Assembly: GCA_014529385.2 (NCBI GenBank)
Contig: CM043954.1
Coordinates: forward strand, 92,285,747 to 92,349,746
Reading direction: 5' to 3'
Length of the DNA stretch: 64,000 nucleotides
From: Adiantum capillus-veneris
Taxonomy: Eukaryota > Streptophyta > Polypodiopsida > Polypodiales > Pteridaceae
Below, one piece after another: positions 22,392 through 33,614 of the stretch. The position numbers were made by a program, and so were the translations under genes. Under the pieces are notes generated by a model. The model had not been told where the DNA came from. It ran no database searches and was given only the letters and a program-made list of their open reading frames with translations. How positions within the stretch are numbered: position 1 is the stretch's first letter; each line of letters starts with the position of its first letter.

Positions 22392-24890
22392 ATGATGGGA
22401 AGTGCAGGACCACCAACATCTGCACAGGCACAGGCAGCAGGAGAAGGAAGATATAGCTTGGATGAACAAATATTGTTGTTCATAGCCAACAGAGGCATGG
22501 GCGGACAGAGACATGCATACCAACAAAGAGGAGCTCAAGGAGCACCTCAACAGCCTAAGGGACCCTGCTACAAGTGTGGTGGAGACCATTGGCTAAAAGA
22601 CTGTCCTCATGATGAAATCATTAGAGTCAACGCATATTGCACCGAGTGTGGAATTACTCATTTGATTCCTGATTGCCCTAAGAACCCGAGCAAAGGAGCA
22701 AAAACTACCTTGAACATGCTGGACACAGTGCCTTCCAGTGGAGGGTCAGAAAACGAGACAATAATACCTATTCAGGCAGTGACACGAGCCCAAGCTCAAA
22801 GAATGACGAATGAACCCATAGTTGAAGAGCCAAAAACCGATGTCCCAAGTTCAGAAATGAAAAATCAGAGAAGCACTTGGAAAGCTAGAAAGGCGCGTAT
22901 GAAAGCCAGAAGAGAACAAGAGCAAACGGCTCTATCCGAGGAGTTAAAACACACAAAGGATAGATTAGAGAGGTTAGAGGATCTAGCTAGTCTAAGCTCA
23001 CACACTGCAGCAACCATAACACCCAAGGAAATAGTAGAACCCAAAAGTGCAGGATCAAGAGGATCAGTGTTGGCAGAAAAGGTAAATGAGAAGTTAGAAT
23101 CACTTTTAAAAGCCTACGAAGCCAGACTCAAAAACAACCAAACCCAAGAGCAAAGATGGATGACTTATCCATATGCTGAGATAGAAAAACAGAGGTTGAA
23201 AATGTGTCGAAAGATGATTGAAACAGATCAATCCTTGATAGAAAACCCGCTTGGTAAACTTGCAAGTTGGCATGAAGTACCAGCTCCAACCCCTATCAAA
23301 CCAACTTTAGAGAAACAAGTAGACACGAAGGAGAGACTCATGACTACCTTTGAGTCTAGGAGAGAACCTATCATAGTGCCAAATACAATAGATGAGACAA
23401 GTGATGGTTTTCAACCTAAAACATTGGTAGAAATGGGTAAGGATTGTAACGGTCTAGATGACCTGTGGAAGCAAATCCGTGACTCCAATGAATCTAACAA
23501 GGTGAGCTACCAAATGAATGGCACGAGAAAAGAGAAAAATAAAATCTTACCTCCTATTGAAGAATTTGAAGCAAGATCACAAATGAACTTTGATATGCAT
23601 TCACAAGGGGGAGACCAGGGATCAATTAGTTCGGGGCACAACCAACCAGACTCGCTAAAAACTCTACCCTCTTACCTAGGGGAGTATGAAGCCAAGTCTG
23701 AGGTGAGAGCAATCCCATCTCAAAGACTTTATTCTAATAGAGTGATGGATTCACAAGGGTTGATTGAGTTATTGTCCACCCCTGTGGCATGCACAATCAC
23801 ATTACCCGAACTCCAGAGGTTACGACCAAATATGTGGACCACCGTAGGCAAATGCTTAGAAAAATTTAGAGTAAAAGACCCCACATCAAAGCTTCGAGAA
23901 GGGATCAGAGAATTGGACAAGCCTCAACTAAACACTAGGCCAGTACCTTTAAACAAGGTTGGAGAATATTGCGAGGGAGAAGATGGAAACACCACGCTAC
24001 CAGTAGAATTCCAAGGAGTAGTTTCCAAAGCTATTCTTGACAGTGGAGTAGGAGTCGCTATCGCCACCAAGGAAATCTGGGAAAAATGGGAAAAACCGGC
24101 TTTCAGAGCTACCAGAATGAAATTGCAATTGGCAGATGGGTTCATGGAAAAGCCTCTAGGACTCTTAGAAAAAGTAATTATCACCTCGTGCGAAATCGAG
24201 TATGAGCATACATTTGCAATAGTCGATTTCGACAAAAAGAACAATTAGGAGATCATCTTGGGAAGACCATTCACGAGACAATTAAAGATGGTCCAAGATT
24301 GGGGTTACGACCACATATACCTCAGACATGGCGAGACAACAACCAAAATACACCTAAAAGACCATAGTTACAAAGATGTGAACCAGACACCAGTGAAAGA
24401 GTTTGATTCAGCTACATTGACAGGGTCCGAACTCCCAGCCTCGTTAGGGCAAAAAAAAGAGCTATGGATGTGCGGAGCTTCACATTGTGGGAGCTTAAAA
24501 AGAGAGGAATGCGTCTTAGAAAGAGCTATTGAGGACAAGGATTATATTCCGGAACCTTTTCTTGAAGATACCTTAGAACCTCTGGAATGGGAACACATAC
24601 TAGCAACATTGGATGTCTGTACCATTACAGATAGCCCAACAACAAAATTTTGCGATAAGGATGGCTATGATGTGTTAACCTATTACATGGTAAGCCTTAT
24701 ACCATCAGGGGATGAGAATGTAGAACAACCAAAACAAGAAGAGTCTTATAACTCCTCTGAGCATCTGGAGGTAAATAACAATGCAGATAACGAGTGTTCA
24801 GACAGCTCAAGCGAGCGTGGGGATAAAACAACGAATATCAAGTTTTATGATTTTTCCAATCAACACCCCAGATGCCAGGAATGCTATTAG
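22392..24890 (+). pseudogene. T nucleocapsid zinc knuckles, linker and retropepsin
   Basis: A 618-residue frame to 24248, one TAG, then the same frame on to 24890. Two zinc knuckles lie near residues 58-90: CYKCGGDHWLKDC and CTECGITHLIPDC, both with C-x2-C-x3-H-x4-C spacing rather than the usual C-x2-C-x4-H-x4-C. A long Lys/Glu-rich linker follows. The protease is at the end: AILDSGVGVAIATKEIWE with the DSG triad, KPLGLLEKV, then ILGRPFTRQ beyond the TAG. Element H has a Tyr codon where T has TAG, so this stop is a point mutation. The protease matures Gag-Pol in the particle. Confidence 0.88.
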
Positions 24891-25467
24891 AAAAAAACGA
24901 GCAGAAAACAAAATGAAAGAGAACCCTATGCCCAGGATAAAAGATAAAACTCACTATCTAATGCTTGTCAAGGCAGAAGATTGTGTAAAAGACCAAATAT
25001 CAGGAAGATTCTCAAAAGTTCGAAGGGAACGGACGCAAGAGGAAATAAAACAAGTACAAAAAGCTAAAACAGAAACAAAATCAAAAAATCTCAAAAATCA
25101 AAACAAGAAAAAAACAAAAGACCCAGAGTGGACCAAATTGGAGCGTAAAAAGAAATACCAAGAACTAAAACGATCATTATGAGAGGTATGGACGACTGAG
25201 GGAGAAAGTGATGGTAAGGAGGAGTCAAAAAAAGGAAACATGAATGTACCATCCCACTATAAAAAATTCACCATCCAGGATAGAAAAATCATAATGACAC
25301 CACCAGTCAGGGAAAGAGTAAACCAGGAATCTTAGGATGGGCAGGAAAATGCAAAACGGATAGACCTCGCTGCGCCAGGTGAAAATCCTGAGCCGGTCTA
25401 TATCGCAACTGATTTAGAGCCTGAAGCAGAAGAACAACTAACACAACTTCTCAAGAAGTATAAAGAT
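24891..25467 (+). pseudogene. T charged linker before reverse transcriptase
   Basis: After a frame change near 24880, a very Lys-rich stretch ends in LERKKKYQELKRSL at 25182; two further stops follow before the RT. PEPVYIATDLEPEAEEQL (about 25390-25443) is the conserved lead-in to RT. The same linker is in H (7781-8734). Confidence 0.75.
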
Positions 25468-27000
25468 GTGTTTGCATGGTCCTACAAAGACCTCAAAGGA
25501 GTTGATCCATCGATATGCCAACATACAATTCCTTTGAAATCAGATGCCAAACCTAGCAAACAACGTCCTTACACATATAATGACACATTTGCTAAACGAA
25601 TCAAAGAGGAGATTGACAAGCTGATGGATGTTGGATTCATTTATGAAATCAAACATACAGATTGGGTGTCACCCATTGTGGTTTTCCCCAAAAAGAATGG
25701 GAAGTTGCGTGTGTATGTGTGAACCTCAAAAAAGTAAATGCAGCCACCATAATGGATAATTATCCCTTGCCGATCACAGAACATGTACTTGAGAGGGTGG
25801 CTGGGAAATGGGCTTATTCCTTTCTAGATGGGTTTTCAGGGTATAACCAACTGGAAATTGCAATAGAGGATCAACACAAAACAACGTTTTCCACAGAATG
25901 GGGAATATATGCGTATAGAGTTATGTCTTTTGGCTTAACCAATGCCCCAGCTACCTTTCAAAGGTTAATGACTCATGCATTCAAAGAATACCTGAGAATA
26001 TTCTTAGAAATATATACGGATGATCTCTGTGTCCACTCTCTTCTATGAGAAGAATATATTGACCATCTACAAAAGATATTTGAGAAGTGCAGAACATATC
26101 GAATCTGTCTCAACCCGGAAAAGTGCATTTTTATGGTTAGGCAAGGACGCATCTTAGGACATATTGTCTCAAGAAATGGCATAACCACTGACCTAGACAA
26201 AATCAAAGTCATAGTAGACTTTCCCAGGCCTACTAATGCGGAACAAGTGCAATCCTTCATGGGACACTGCGGATATTATCGAAGATTCATATATATGTAT
26301 GCAGTCATTGCACAACCTCTGTATCGTTTGTTAGTCAGTTTCGACTGAACTGAGGAGTGTGAAACTTCATTCCAAAAGCTTAAGGAAAACCTTGTATCAG
26401 CACCTGTACTTAAAGCACCAGATTGGGAAAAGATATTCCATGTTCACATTGATGCTTCTGCATATGCAATTGGGAGTATTCTGGCTCAACCTGGAGACGG
26501 AACAATGGATTTCCCAGTTTGTTATGCAAGCCGACAATTAAATAGTGCAGAAAATAACTACACAACCACACTGAAAGAGAGGGGTTAGGAATGATTTATG
26601 TTGTAAAGAAATTTTGGCATTATTTGCTCGCAAACAAATTTGTGTTCTTCACAGATCATCAAGCTCTTTTGTATCTGGTAAATAAACCATGCAATACTGG
26701 GAGAATTGTACGCTAGTTTATTATATTGCTAGAGTTTGATTTCACAGTGGTAGAAACTCATCTACAGGCGGATCATCTTTCAAGGCTGCACAACGGGGAA
26801 GCTCCTGAAGGAGTAGACGATGACATACCTGATGCTTATCTTTTCAATATTGAAACGATACTTAAATGGTCTCAGGAAATTGTTAGCACTCTTTCCTTTG
26901 GAAGTAGATTTGATAACAGGGAAGACAGACCCAAACAACAAACAATTCGACAAACAAAAAACTTCCAGTTAATTGCAGGACAACTGCATCATCTAGGATC
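25468..27000 (+). pseudogene. T reverse transcriptase and RNase H
   Basis: RT motifs in order: HTDWVSPIVVFPKKNGK, then after a frame change in a TG-rich run near 25715 NLKKVNAAT, FLDGFSGYNQ, YRVMSFGLTNAPATFQRL, and the catalytic box YTDD at 26013-26024 (LDD or VDD is usual). After a stop at 26047 come FEKCRTYRICLNPEKC and FMGHCGYYRRFI. RNase H: VHIDASAYAIGSILAQPG (first Asp), FTDHQALLYLV and ADHLSRL. At least five stops or shifts make it dead. It would copy element RNA into cDNA. Confidence 0.9.
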
Positions 27001-27144
27001 GGGCTAGATTCTACGATTATGTATAAATCCTGAGGAGTTCGAGTGTTATCTTGAAGAAGCACATATTGAGGATTGTGCATTTCATTGTTCAAAAATAAAA
27101 ACACACCAGAGACTGAAACAATTATGGGTTTATTGACCAACTAT
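27001..27144 (+). pseudogene. T first H2C2 zinc-binding module, left half
   Basis: The frame after GSG carries EEAHIEDCAFHCSKIKTHQR and ends in WVYWPT (with one Trp codon changed to TGA). This is the His-His half of an integrase zinc-binding domain. The Cys-Cys half (YVNNCTIC) lies right of the CACTA at 33615. The CACTA therefore landed inside this domain. Confidence 0.8.
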
Positions 27145-27448
27145 CACTACAAGAGGTTGTGTGCTCTTGTGACGCTGTTAGCGACGGAAACACACTGGGT
27201 TTTTATAACCCCCGGCGTCGCTAAAACCGTCGCTAATAGCGTCGCTACGAGAGCGTCGCTATATGCGTCGCTACGAGAGCGTCGCTATATGCGTCGCTAT
27301 AGGCATCGCTATATGCATCGCTATAAGCGTCGCTATATAGAGACGCTCATAGCGACGGTTATAGCGACATTTACACAGAAGTCTATAGCGACGCTCATAG
27401 CGATGCTACAGAGCCATAAATAGCGACGGTTATAGCGACGCCCGAGAG
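27145..27448. repeat. Left TIR and subterminal repeats of CACTA
   Basis: The 12-bp TIR is followed by at least a dozen direct and inverted copies of GCGTCGCT/AGCGACGC, often as GCGTCGCTATA. In En/Spm such subterminal repeats bind the TNPA protein. Confidence 0.9.
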
Positions 27449-27834
27449 AATTTTTTTTTGGTGACAGGGCATTGAATGCCCTGCCACCCATCAACCATAT
27501 TGTACTTGATTCACTTTTTAAAAAAAGTGCAAGGGTAGATAATAGACCCAAAATAGTCACCCACAAGACGCATTGTTTGCAAAATTGACAAGCGTAAAAT
27601 TGACAATTGTACACATCATAGGCAAAATGAATTGATTGGCAAATGTAATAATGACAATTGTACAACATCATAGGCATAAAGAATTGATTGGCAAAATGAA
27701 CTGCGGTGACAAATGTAATAATATACATGGTTCAAAAAGACGTATAAAATCCGTCTCATGATACATAAGCTATGAGAAACCCTAAACTAATGCTATCTAG
27801 CTACAACTAAACTGACGTCGTCTAGTCAGACGTC

Positions 27835-29076
27835 TCATCGCGTCCAAGCGGCATATCTGTCGGATTCTGCAAAAAAAGACAATAAGACAGCTTTCAGTAA
27901 GTATAAACATATAACGACATTTATAAAACAATACAAAAATAGAAAAGAGTAAACCCTAATACTAACCATGCCGCCGCGAGAACTGAGAATGTCCATCAGG
28001 GCGTTTAAGCCCTTCTTGCCTGCGTACTCGCGCTCGTACGGTGTGGGATCACGTCCTGTCATCGACCACTGTCAAAACATACAAAGATTTCATTATGTTA
28101 GAATTAAAAAACTCATAAACCCTAAACTATCGAACATAAAGAGCAATGCGAAAACACTTACAAAATTGGCCTCAAACGATGCCCATCCACCGCTCCCAAA
28201 GTGGTGCGAGCTCCCTGCCTCTACTCGCGCTCTGGCTGCATCCTTTTGTTGCTTCCACTTGTCGGGATTCTCGCGCGCTTCTTTCTTCGCATTCTTCCAA
28301 TCTTCTTTGGCCAGCCAATCTGGCCTGTTCCACCCATGCTTGATTGCTTTTTGCACTTCGGAACGCTTGTGTTTGCAGTATTCGCGCATTCGAATCTTCA
28401 TCAGGTCTTCATTGAAGCACTGATCCCGTGTTGGAACGGGAAACTCATCATGAAGTATGCTGATGACTTTGTCTTTTAAATCACTTGGTACTTCACTCCA
28501 TTTGTTTAGTATGTAGTGTCTAAACAGCTGAGAGCAAAGACCACGCATGCGCGAGATCACCTTCTTGCCGTCATCATCCATGATGATGCCGCCGCTGAAG
28601 TCGACGGAGTAAGGCAAGCCCTCTGGCCGGTGAAGCGTGAACCTGGGTGTCCCGGCAGGGGTCTCTAGCGGCGTGTCGATGGGGGTACGGACGTCAGGTG
28701 TCTCCACCGGCGTCTGGGCCCCGAAGCGAGGAGTGTCGAGTGGGGTGGCTCCTAGCGGAGTAGGTAGAGGTGTGTAGCTGCTAGGAACAGTCAGCTGCGC
28801 AAAACCTGGCATAGATGGCAATGCTGTGGCTGGTGTGGGGGCGGGCAAAGAAGGGGAGGGTAAAGAGCCTCGTCGAACACGAGGCAGTGTGGAGGCATCG
28901 GCGGCGGAATCCCCACAACAACCGCCACCGCCACCACTAGAGCGCCGGTGTCTAGACGAGTGTGAAGATCGTCTCGTCGACACCGAAGCTTCGGAGCGCG
29001 CCGAATGCTCCAAAAGAGAGGGAGATGCGGATGGAGTAGGAACGCGCGATGATGCGCCAGAGCGATGATGTTCCAC
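27835..29076 (-). pseudogene. CACTA tnpA-like protein (plant Ptta/En/Spm transposase family)
   Basis: The main exon, 29076-28093, starts MEHHRSGASS. It has a Pro/Thr-rich region with TPLPTPLGATP and TPVETP repeats (about residues 95-140), then the conserved core: KWSEVPSDLKDKV, CNE-like CFNEDLMKIRMREYCKHKRSEVQKA and PDWLAKEDWKNAKKEARENPDKW. A likely second exon, 28062-27835, carries MTGRDPTPYEREYAG, a signature of this family, so an intron near 28070-28090 is inferred. TNPA-like proteins bind the subterminal repeats and assist TNP2. This is the best preserved CACTA gene. Confidence 0.85.
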
Positions 29077-29385
29077 ATACCACTGTCTCTGCTACGATGA
29101 CAAAGAAGAAAGAAACTCCTCATCATCCATACCTGCATTAAACACACGAATATTTAAACTTAATATTGAATGAATAGAGTAGACAATGACGCAAACACCA
29201 TTAAATACAATGACACAATGACGCAATGAATTGAGTGAAAAGAAGAGGCATATCGAAAACTCAGAATTTTCAATCAAAAGATGTGAGCGCGAGTAGAAAA
29301 GAGCGTTATACACCATGGAAGGTACTTAAAGAGCCAGAGCTTTTACAACATAGAGCAAAATTGTTCAAATACAATATTTGTGGCT

Positions 29386-31314
29386 TTAAGAGATCTCTCT
29401 CTCATCCTCGCTTAACTCAGCATAACTTCCTATATCTATATAGAGCTCTCCGTTTAAACACATATCCTCTGTTTCATTTTGTAGCTCCTCTGCATGCACC
29501 CCATATAGAGTAGTAGCATCTTGATGCTCGTCCAGCACCACCGCAGCGGCTTCTGATTGAGCATCTTCTCTGATCTCCTCCATTGATGCCGTTGTGATTG
29601 GCACATGGTAGCCTTCATACGTCCTTGCACTACGAGGGGCTACCTCTATGACGTACCACCAGTTTGATGTAGACTTTGTAGGATGAAATATTACCTGCCA
29701 GAGCCACATAACTTACATGAGAGCTTTCAAGCACATAACTTGTAAAAGGGGGATGTTAACTATTTACATACTTACTTGTTCACAATGCTCGGGTAGTACG
29801 AAAGTGTCTCTTAGGTCAGTCCATTTCTTAGTAGAATCCACCTCAAGAAAACCAGACTCTCCTCTACGCACAGTAGCGTTGCGACCCTCCATGATTATTT
29901 TGAACCATTGCACGTCGAACAAGTCGACAAAAAATCCTCTGTAATCGATCCTCAAAATCTCTTGTAGCGTGCCGAAGTAAGTGAGTTCCACCACCACAGG
30001 ATCTGCATCAGAGGAACGTCGTCGACTAGACTGTTCAAATTTTGCCATGATTCCACAATCTTGAGTAAAACGCTTTTTGTCGATCCGTTCCACCCTAAAA
30101 TGTCGACCTTTACACCATGCTGCTGTGTATGACTTATACTACAACGAACAAAGATTATGAGTGGCCGTTCAAACGTTTAGAAATAAAGTCACTAGCTAGT
30201 CGTACATTGCAAACTTACCTTGGTCGCACAACCCCGAGAGTACTCCCACTCTTCCTCAGTCACTTCGTCACCGCATTGTTGTGCGCTTTTCAATTGGTTG
30301 TGCAACCATCTTAATTAAGCTCATGAATGTTGGTAGGCTCTCCAGACCCGTCGGATAGTGCATCGGTGGTCGTCTTCCCCGTCTCCACTCGATTCGTGCC
30401 CTCTGTCGCTCTTGCTTTGCATCCTCATATTGTGAAATCCACTTTTGCATCACTGGATTGTGAAGCATGCAAAATCGGTTGATTTGCACACAAGCTCCGC
30501 AGCATTTAGTTTGGCGAATGGTATGGAGTCTACGTTGATCTCCTTTTGTGAGATCCATTGCACCAGCTTTGCAAGTTTGTAGATTGTGTTACGGATGTCG
30601 AGAGACAAACATCCCTCAATGGCAACCGGTAAAATAAACTGTAAAGTATGTGCAACAATGATATTAAAGTCCACATTTTATGCAATGATATTAAAGTCCA
30701 CTATGAACGTACCTGACACATTTTATGCCAATCGTGTGACTTCAAACCGGTAAGCTTTCCTTCTTTAGTAAAACATGTTCGGAGCGAGTGCATTACGCCA
30801 GTCGGGGTCCGCAAAGATCGAATGGTCTCTTTTACTTTGCGTTCTTGGGCTCCTTGTGAAAATCCATGTTGCTTTAGGGAGTTTTATCGATCCATCAGAC
30901 GTTGTTTGCGGCCAATATTGCTCCATACGATCCACATTTCTAAGGTCAACTCTGGCTCCCAAAGTATCTTTCTTGCCGGTCAGATGGTCCCATAGTAGAT
31001 TACCCACATTCTTGAATATGTGCATTGGATCGAGCAAGTGATTGATCATGAGTCGGGGCCAGTATGGTAACTCGAACACGTCTATTGGGTTGCAAGATTG
31101 CTGCTTGTTGGCCAGCGTCAGAGTCCGACGAGTTATAATTGGCAACAACTCGATCTATAATAGATGGATCGAACTCGCCAAATTCGCGAACGTGCTGCAA
31201 AGAAACACGTCTTGTCCGTCGCACAACATGCTTGCATTGATTACAAGGACATAAGACCCTCGTTGAGAGATAGGTGTTTCGGTTGGACGGTCCCACATCC
31301 TCGTCACTACTCAT
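29386..31314 (-). pseudogene. CACTA tnp2-like transposase, internally deleted
   Basis: N-terminal transposase-associated part: CPCNQCKHVVRR (31314-31000). Next comes FELPYWPRLMINHLLDPMHIFKN (31110-31020), normally the end of the transposase_21 domain, so the catalytic core between the two is absent. Downstream: QFILPVAIEGCLSLDIRN (30640-30580), QWISQYE and RRPPMHYPTGLE (30440-30340), then the DUF4216-type tail VQWFKIIMEGRNA and NWWYVIEVAPRS (29920-29640). A short tandem repeat (AATGATATTAAAGTCCAC twice, 30655-30703) lies within it. Broken into several frames; some gaps may be introns. Confidence 0.85.
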
Positions 31315-31376
31315 AATGAGGATAAAAATCTTATAACCTGGACAAAAAATTTAATATTCTATTGGCATTCTTCGTC

Positions 31377-31380
<4 letters not shown>

Positions 31381-31422
<42 letters not shown>
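31381..31422. repeat. (CT)n microsatellite
   Basis: 21 CT units upstream of the tnp2-like gene. Confidence 0.95.
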
Positions 31423-31424
<2 letters not shown>

Positions 31425-31713
31425 CTCACATTCTCTAGTCATGTCCAATCCCCGCACACCTCGGTCTAGAGGTGCACGGAGATCAGAACCACCGGGTTAT
31501 AATCTCGTCTTTATTGCTCAATACCTATATTTGTGGGTACAAGAAATCTACAGACCCACGTCTACATGATACTGCATGTAGTGGACAAAACCCCTTTGCC
31601 TCTTCTCTAGCTGTAGCACTTCACAGCATCTTAACATATTTTCACAGTAGATCTTTTCACATTTTGTCTAACTCTAAATCCTAAACCGTAAGTAATTCTT
31701 GCGTGGACTGGAT

Positions 31714-31854
31714 CTAACGTAAATAAGCGTAAATCTAAATAAACGTAAATCTAACTAAAAATAAACCTAAATCTAATTTAACGTAAGTCTACATCTAACC
31801 TAATCTTTAACGTCTTTTGGGATAGTTTCCTACGACGTTAAAACTCTCTTCTTC

Positions 31855-31890
<36 letters not shown>

Positions 31891-32571
31891 ACCTAAATAA
31901 ACCTAAGTCTAATCTAATATAACATAAATCTAAATCTAACGTAAATTATGTTATATTAAAAACAAAGAACTAAACTAACAGGGATTATAAGAACCTTAAA
32001 ACTGATTTAACACATAATTTTTCACATAACTCGGCAAGAGTTGGCATTCTCATCACTAAAGATGTGAGAGTTAACTTCCGGCAGTGACGCTGCCTCATCT
32101 CCATCCACATCTGACGACAGCAATTGGCCCTTTGGACCGTTCTTGCTCTTGTTACTAACTTTGAAGTTGCTGTTGAATGACTAGAGGTTGTCTAGATGGT
32201 CATTGTCGGGGATGTAGTGACTCTTGCCGCCCTGAAGATCCACCTTCTTCCCTATCTTCTGAAGACATTTCACCACTACTTTTGGATCGACGGAGCCCAC
32301 CATGAGTGAAGGCAACAATACCCTATATTCCATTGAGGGCTTTCTTCACCCGCTTCATGCAGGCATCGCAGTCTATGGAGACCTAAATCTAATCTAATAT
32401 AACGTAAATCTAAATCTAGCGTAAATAAACGTAAATCTAACTAAAAATAAACCTAAATCTAATTTAACGTAAGTCTACATCTAACCTAATCTTTAACGTC
32501 TTTTAGGATAGTTTCCTACGACGTTATAACTCTCTTCTTCTTGTGTGTGTGCGCGTGTGTGGATGTGTGTG
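31714..32571. repeat. Direct repeats bracketing the captured gene
   Basis: 31741-31866 and 32427-32552 are nearly identical (offset 686, no indel, about two or three substitutions), both AT-rich with CGTAAATCTAAC words and ending in a GT run. A second pair, 31911-31946 and 32391-32426 (offset 480), lies immediately inside. The segment between them holds the HIPP fragment. A further copy of TAGTTTCCTACGACGTTA is at about 32713-32730. Confidence 0.85.
32022..32382 (-). pseudogene. Captured fragment of a heavy-metal-associated isoprenylated plant protein (HIPP)
   Basis: No long frame starts here, but the minus strand reads VSIDCDACMKRVKKALNGI from 32382, the first half of an HMA domain with the metal-binding CxxC (CDAC). 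A TAG and frameshift follow, then GSVDPKVVVKCLQKIGKKV, the second half, then a hydrophilic stretch with one more stop, ending ENANSCRVM-stop at 32022. The final CRVM is a CaaX-type prenylation box, as in HIPP proteins. TTTAG directly before the first codon looks like a 3' splice site at the position where HIPP genes often have an intron. HIPPs bind metals at membranes. Here it is a decayed passenger in the CACTA. Confidence 0.8.
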
Positions 32572-32756
32572 CCAATAAAAAGAGATAAATGGTATAACCT
32601 TTCTATCACCCATGCCAAGTATGATAGATTGGTTATGCCATTTCCCTCTTGAATAATAGGTCTTGAGTTCAACTCCTCGTCGGCTAGATCTTTAGGTCTT
32701 TTAATTTTAATTAGTTTCCTACGACGTTAAATTAGTTTCTCTCTCTTTCTCTCTCA

Positions 32757-32967
32757 ATGTGTGTGCGTTTTTTTGTTTATGCATGTTTTCTCTCTCTTTT
32801 CCTCTCTCAATGTCTGCGTTTTTTGTTTATGCATGTTCTCTCTCTCTTTTCCTCTCTCAATGTGTGCGTTTTTTGTTTATGCATGCTCTCTCTCTCTTTT
32901 CCTCTCTCAATGTGTGTGTGCATTCTTTGTTTATGTATGTGTGTGTGCGTTTTTGTTTATGTTTGTA

Positions 32968-33017
<50 letters not shown>

Positions 33018-33125
33018 AACACTATGTGTGTGTGTGTGTGAGAGAGAGAGAGAGGGAGAGAGAAAGAGGGGAAGGGAACATTAGAGTGAGGAGAGGGAAG
33101 GAGCATACCTGGCTCTCCTTCCTCT

Positions 33126-33130
<5 letters not shown>
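32757..33130. repeat. Low-complexity CT/GT/GA region with CTCTCTTTTCCTCTCTCAATG repeats
   Basis: A unit of about 53 bp containing TTTTGTTTATGCATG and TCTCTCAATGTGTG is repeated about four times at 32750-32925. (TC)n at 32970-33014 and GT and GA runs follow. Apparent proteins here are Leu/Ser or Arg/Glu dipeptide translations and are not genes. Confidence 0.85.
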
Positions 33131-33156
<26 letters not shown>

Positions 33157-33159
33157 GAG

Positions 33160-33202
<43 letters not shown>

Positions 33203-33336
33203 TTACCTGCTCCTTGCTTGAGGGCGCCGAAAAACTCAGATCTGAGATCTGAGTTTTTGGGTGCTCTCTGTTTTTTTTTTTAGCCCAGCCGGCGTCGCTA
33301 TGAGTGTCGCAAATTTACTTGTGTGTGTGTGTGGAG

Positions 33337-33405
<69 letters not shown>

Positions 33406-33525
33406 TTACCTGCTCCTTGCTTGAGGGCGCCGAAAAACTCAGATCTGAGATCTGAGTTTTTGGGCGCTCTCTGTTATTTTTTTTAGCCCAGCCGGCGTCG
33501 CTATGAGCGTCGCAAATTTACTTGT
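33131..33525. repeat. Tandem duplication of about 190-205 bp in the right subterminal region
   Basis: Two units, about 33131-33320 and 33321-33525. Each has a GT run, GGAGAAGAAAGA, a GA run, GCGTTACCTGCTCCTTGC, and a 29-bp palindrome (33230-33258 and 33433-33461: arms AAAAACTCAGATCT and its complement around one G). Each ends in AGCCCAGCCGGCGTCGCTATG. The GA tract is longer in the second unit. Confidence 0.9.
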
Positions 33526-33553
33526 AAATTTGCGACACTCATAGCGACGCCGG
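33492..33553. repeat. 29-bp-arm inverted repeat near the right CACTA end
   Basis: CCGGCGTCGCTATGAGCGTC.. (33492-33520) pairs with 33525-33553 around the spacer CTTG, with a single mismatch. It contains the subterminal GCGTCGCT word in both orientations. Confidence 0.9.
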
Positions 33554-33602
33554 GAATTATTTTTTTTGAGCGTCGCTGTGTGAGCGTCGCTAATATGAAT
33601 AG

Positions 33603-33614
33603 CCTCTTGTAGTG
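33603..33614. repeat. Right TIR of CACTA
   Basis: CCTCTTGTAGTG, exact reverse complement of the left end over 12 bp, followed by TSD TAT. Confidence 0.95.

Larger units (their letters stand above)
27145..33614 (-). mobile_element. CACTA (En/Spm-type) transposon inside T
   Basis: Begins CACTACAAGAGG and ends in its reverse complement CCTCTTGTAGTG; flanked by TAT on both sides (27142-27144 and 33615-33617), the 3-bp TSD of CACTA elements. Size 6,470 bp. Subterminal regions are dense in GCGTCGCT words. On the minus strand it carries a tnp2-like remnant (31314-29386), a tnpA-like gene (29076-27835) and a captured host gene fragment (32382-32022). The tnp2 catalytic region is missing, so it is non-autonomous as it stands. 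Confidence 0.95.

Noticed and set aside
27333-27728. Minus-strand frame of 131 codons at the left CACTA end
   Set aside because: It runs through the subterminal repeats (AIxVAM-type repeats from GCGTCGCT words) and has no transposase motif.
31690-32470. CGTAAATCTAA / TAAACCTAAAT words as interstitial telomere repeats
   Set aside because: They are not runs of TTTAGGG-type units, and the words are irregular and AT-rich.
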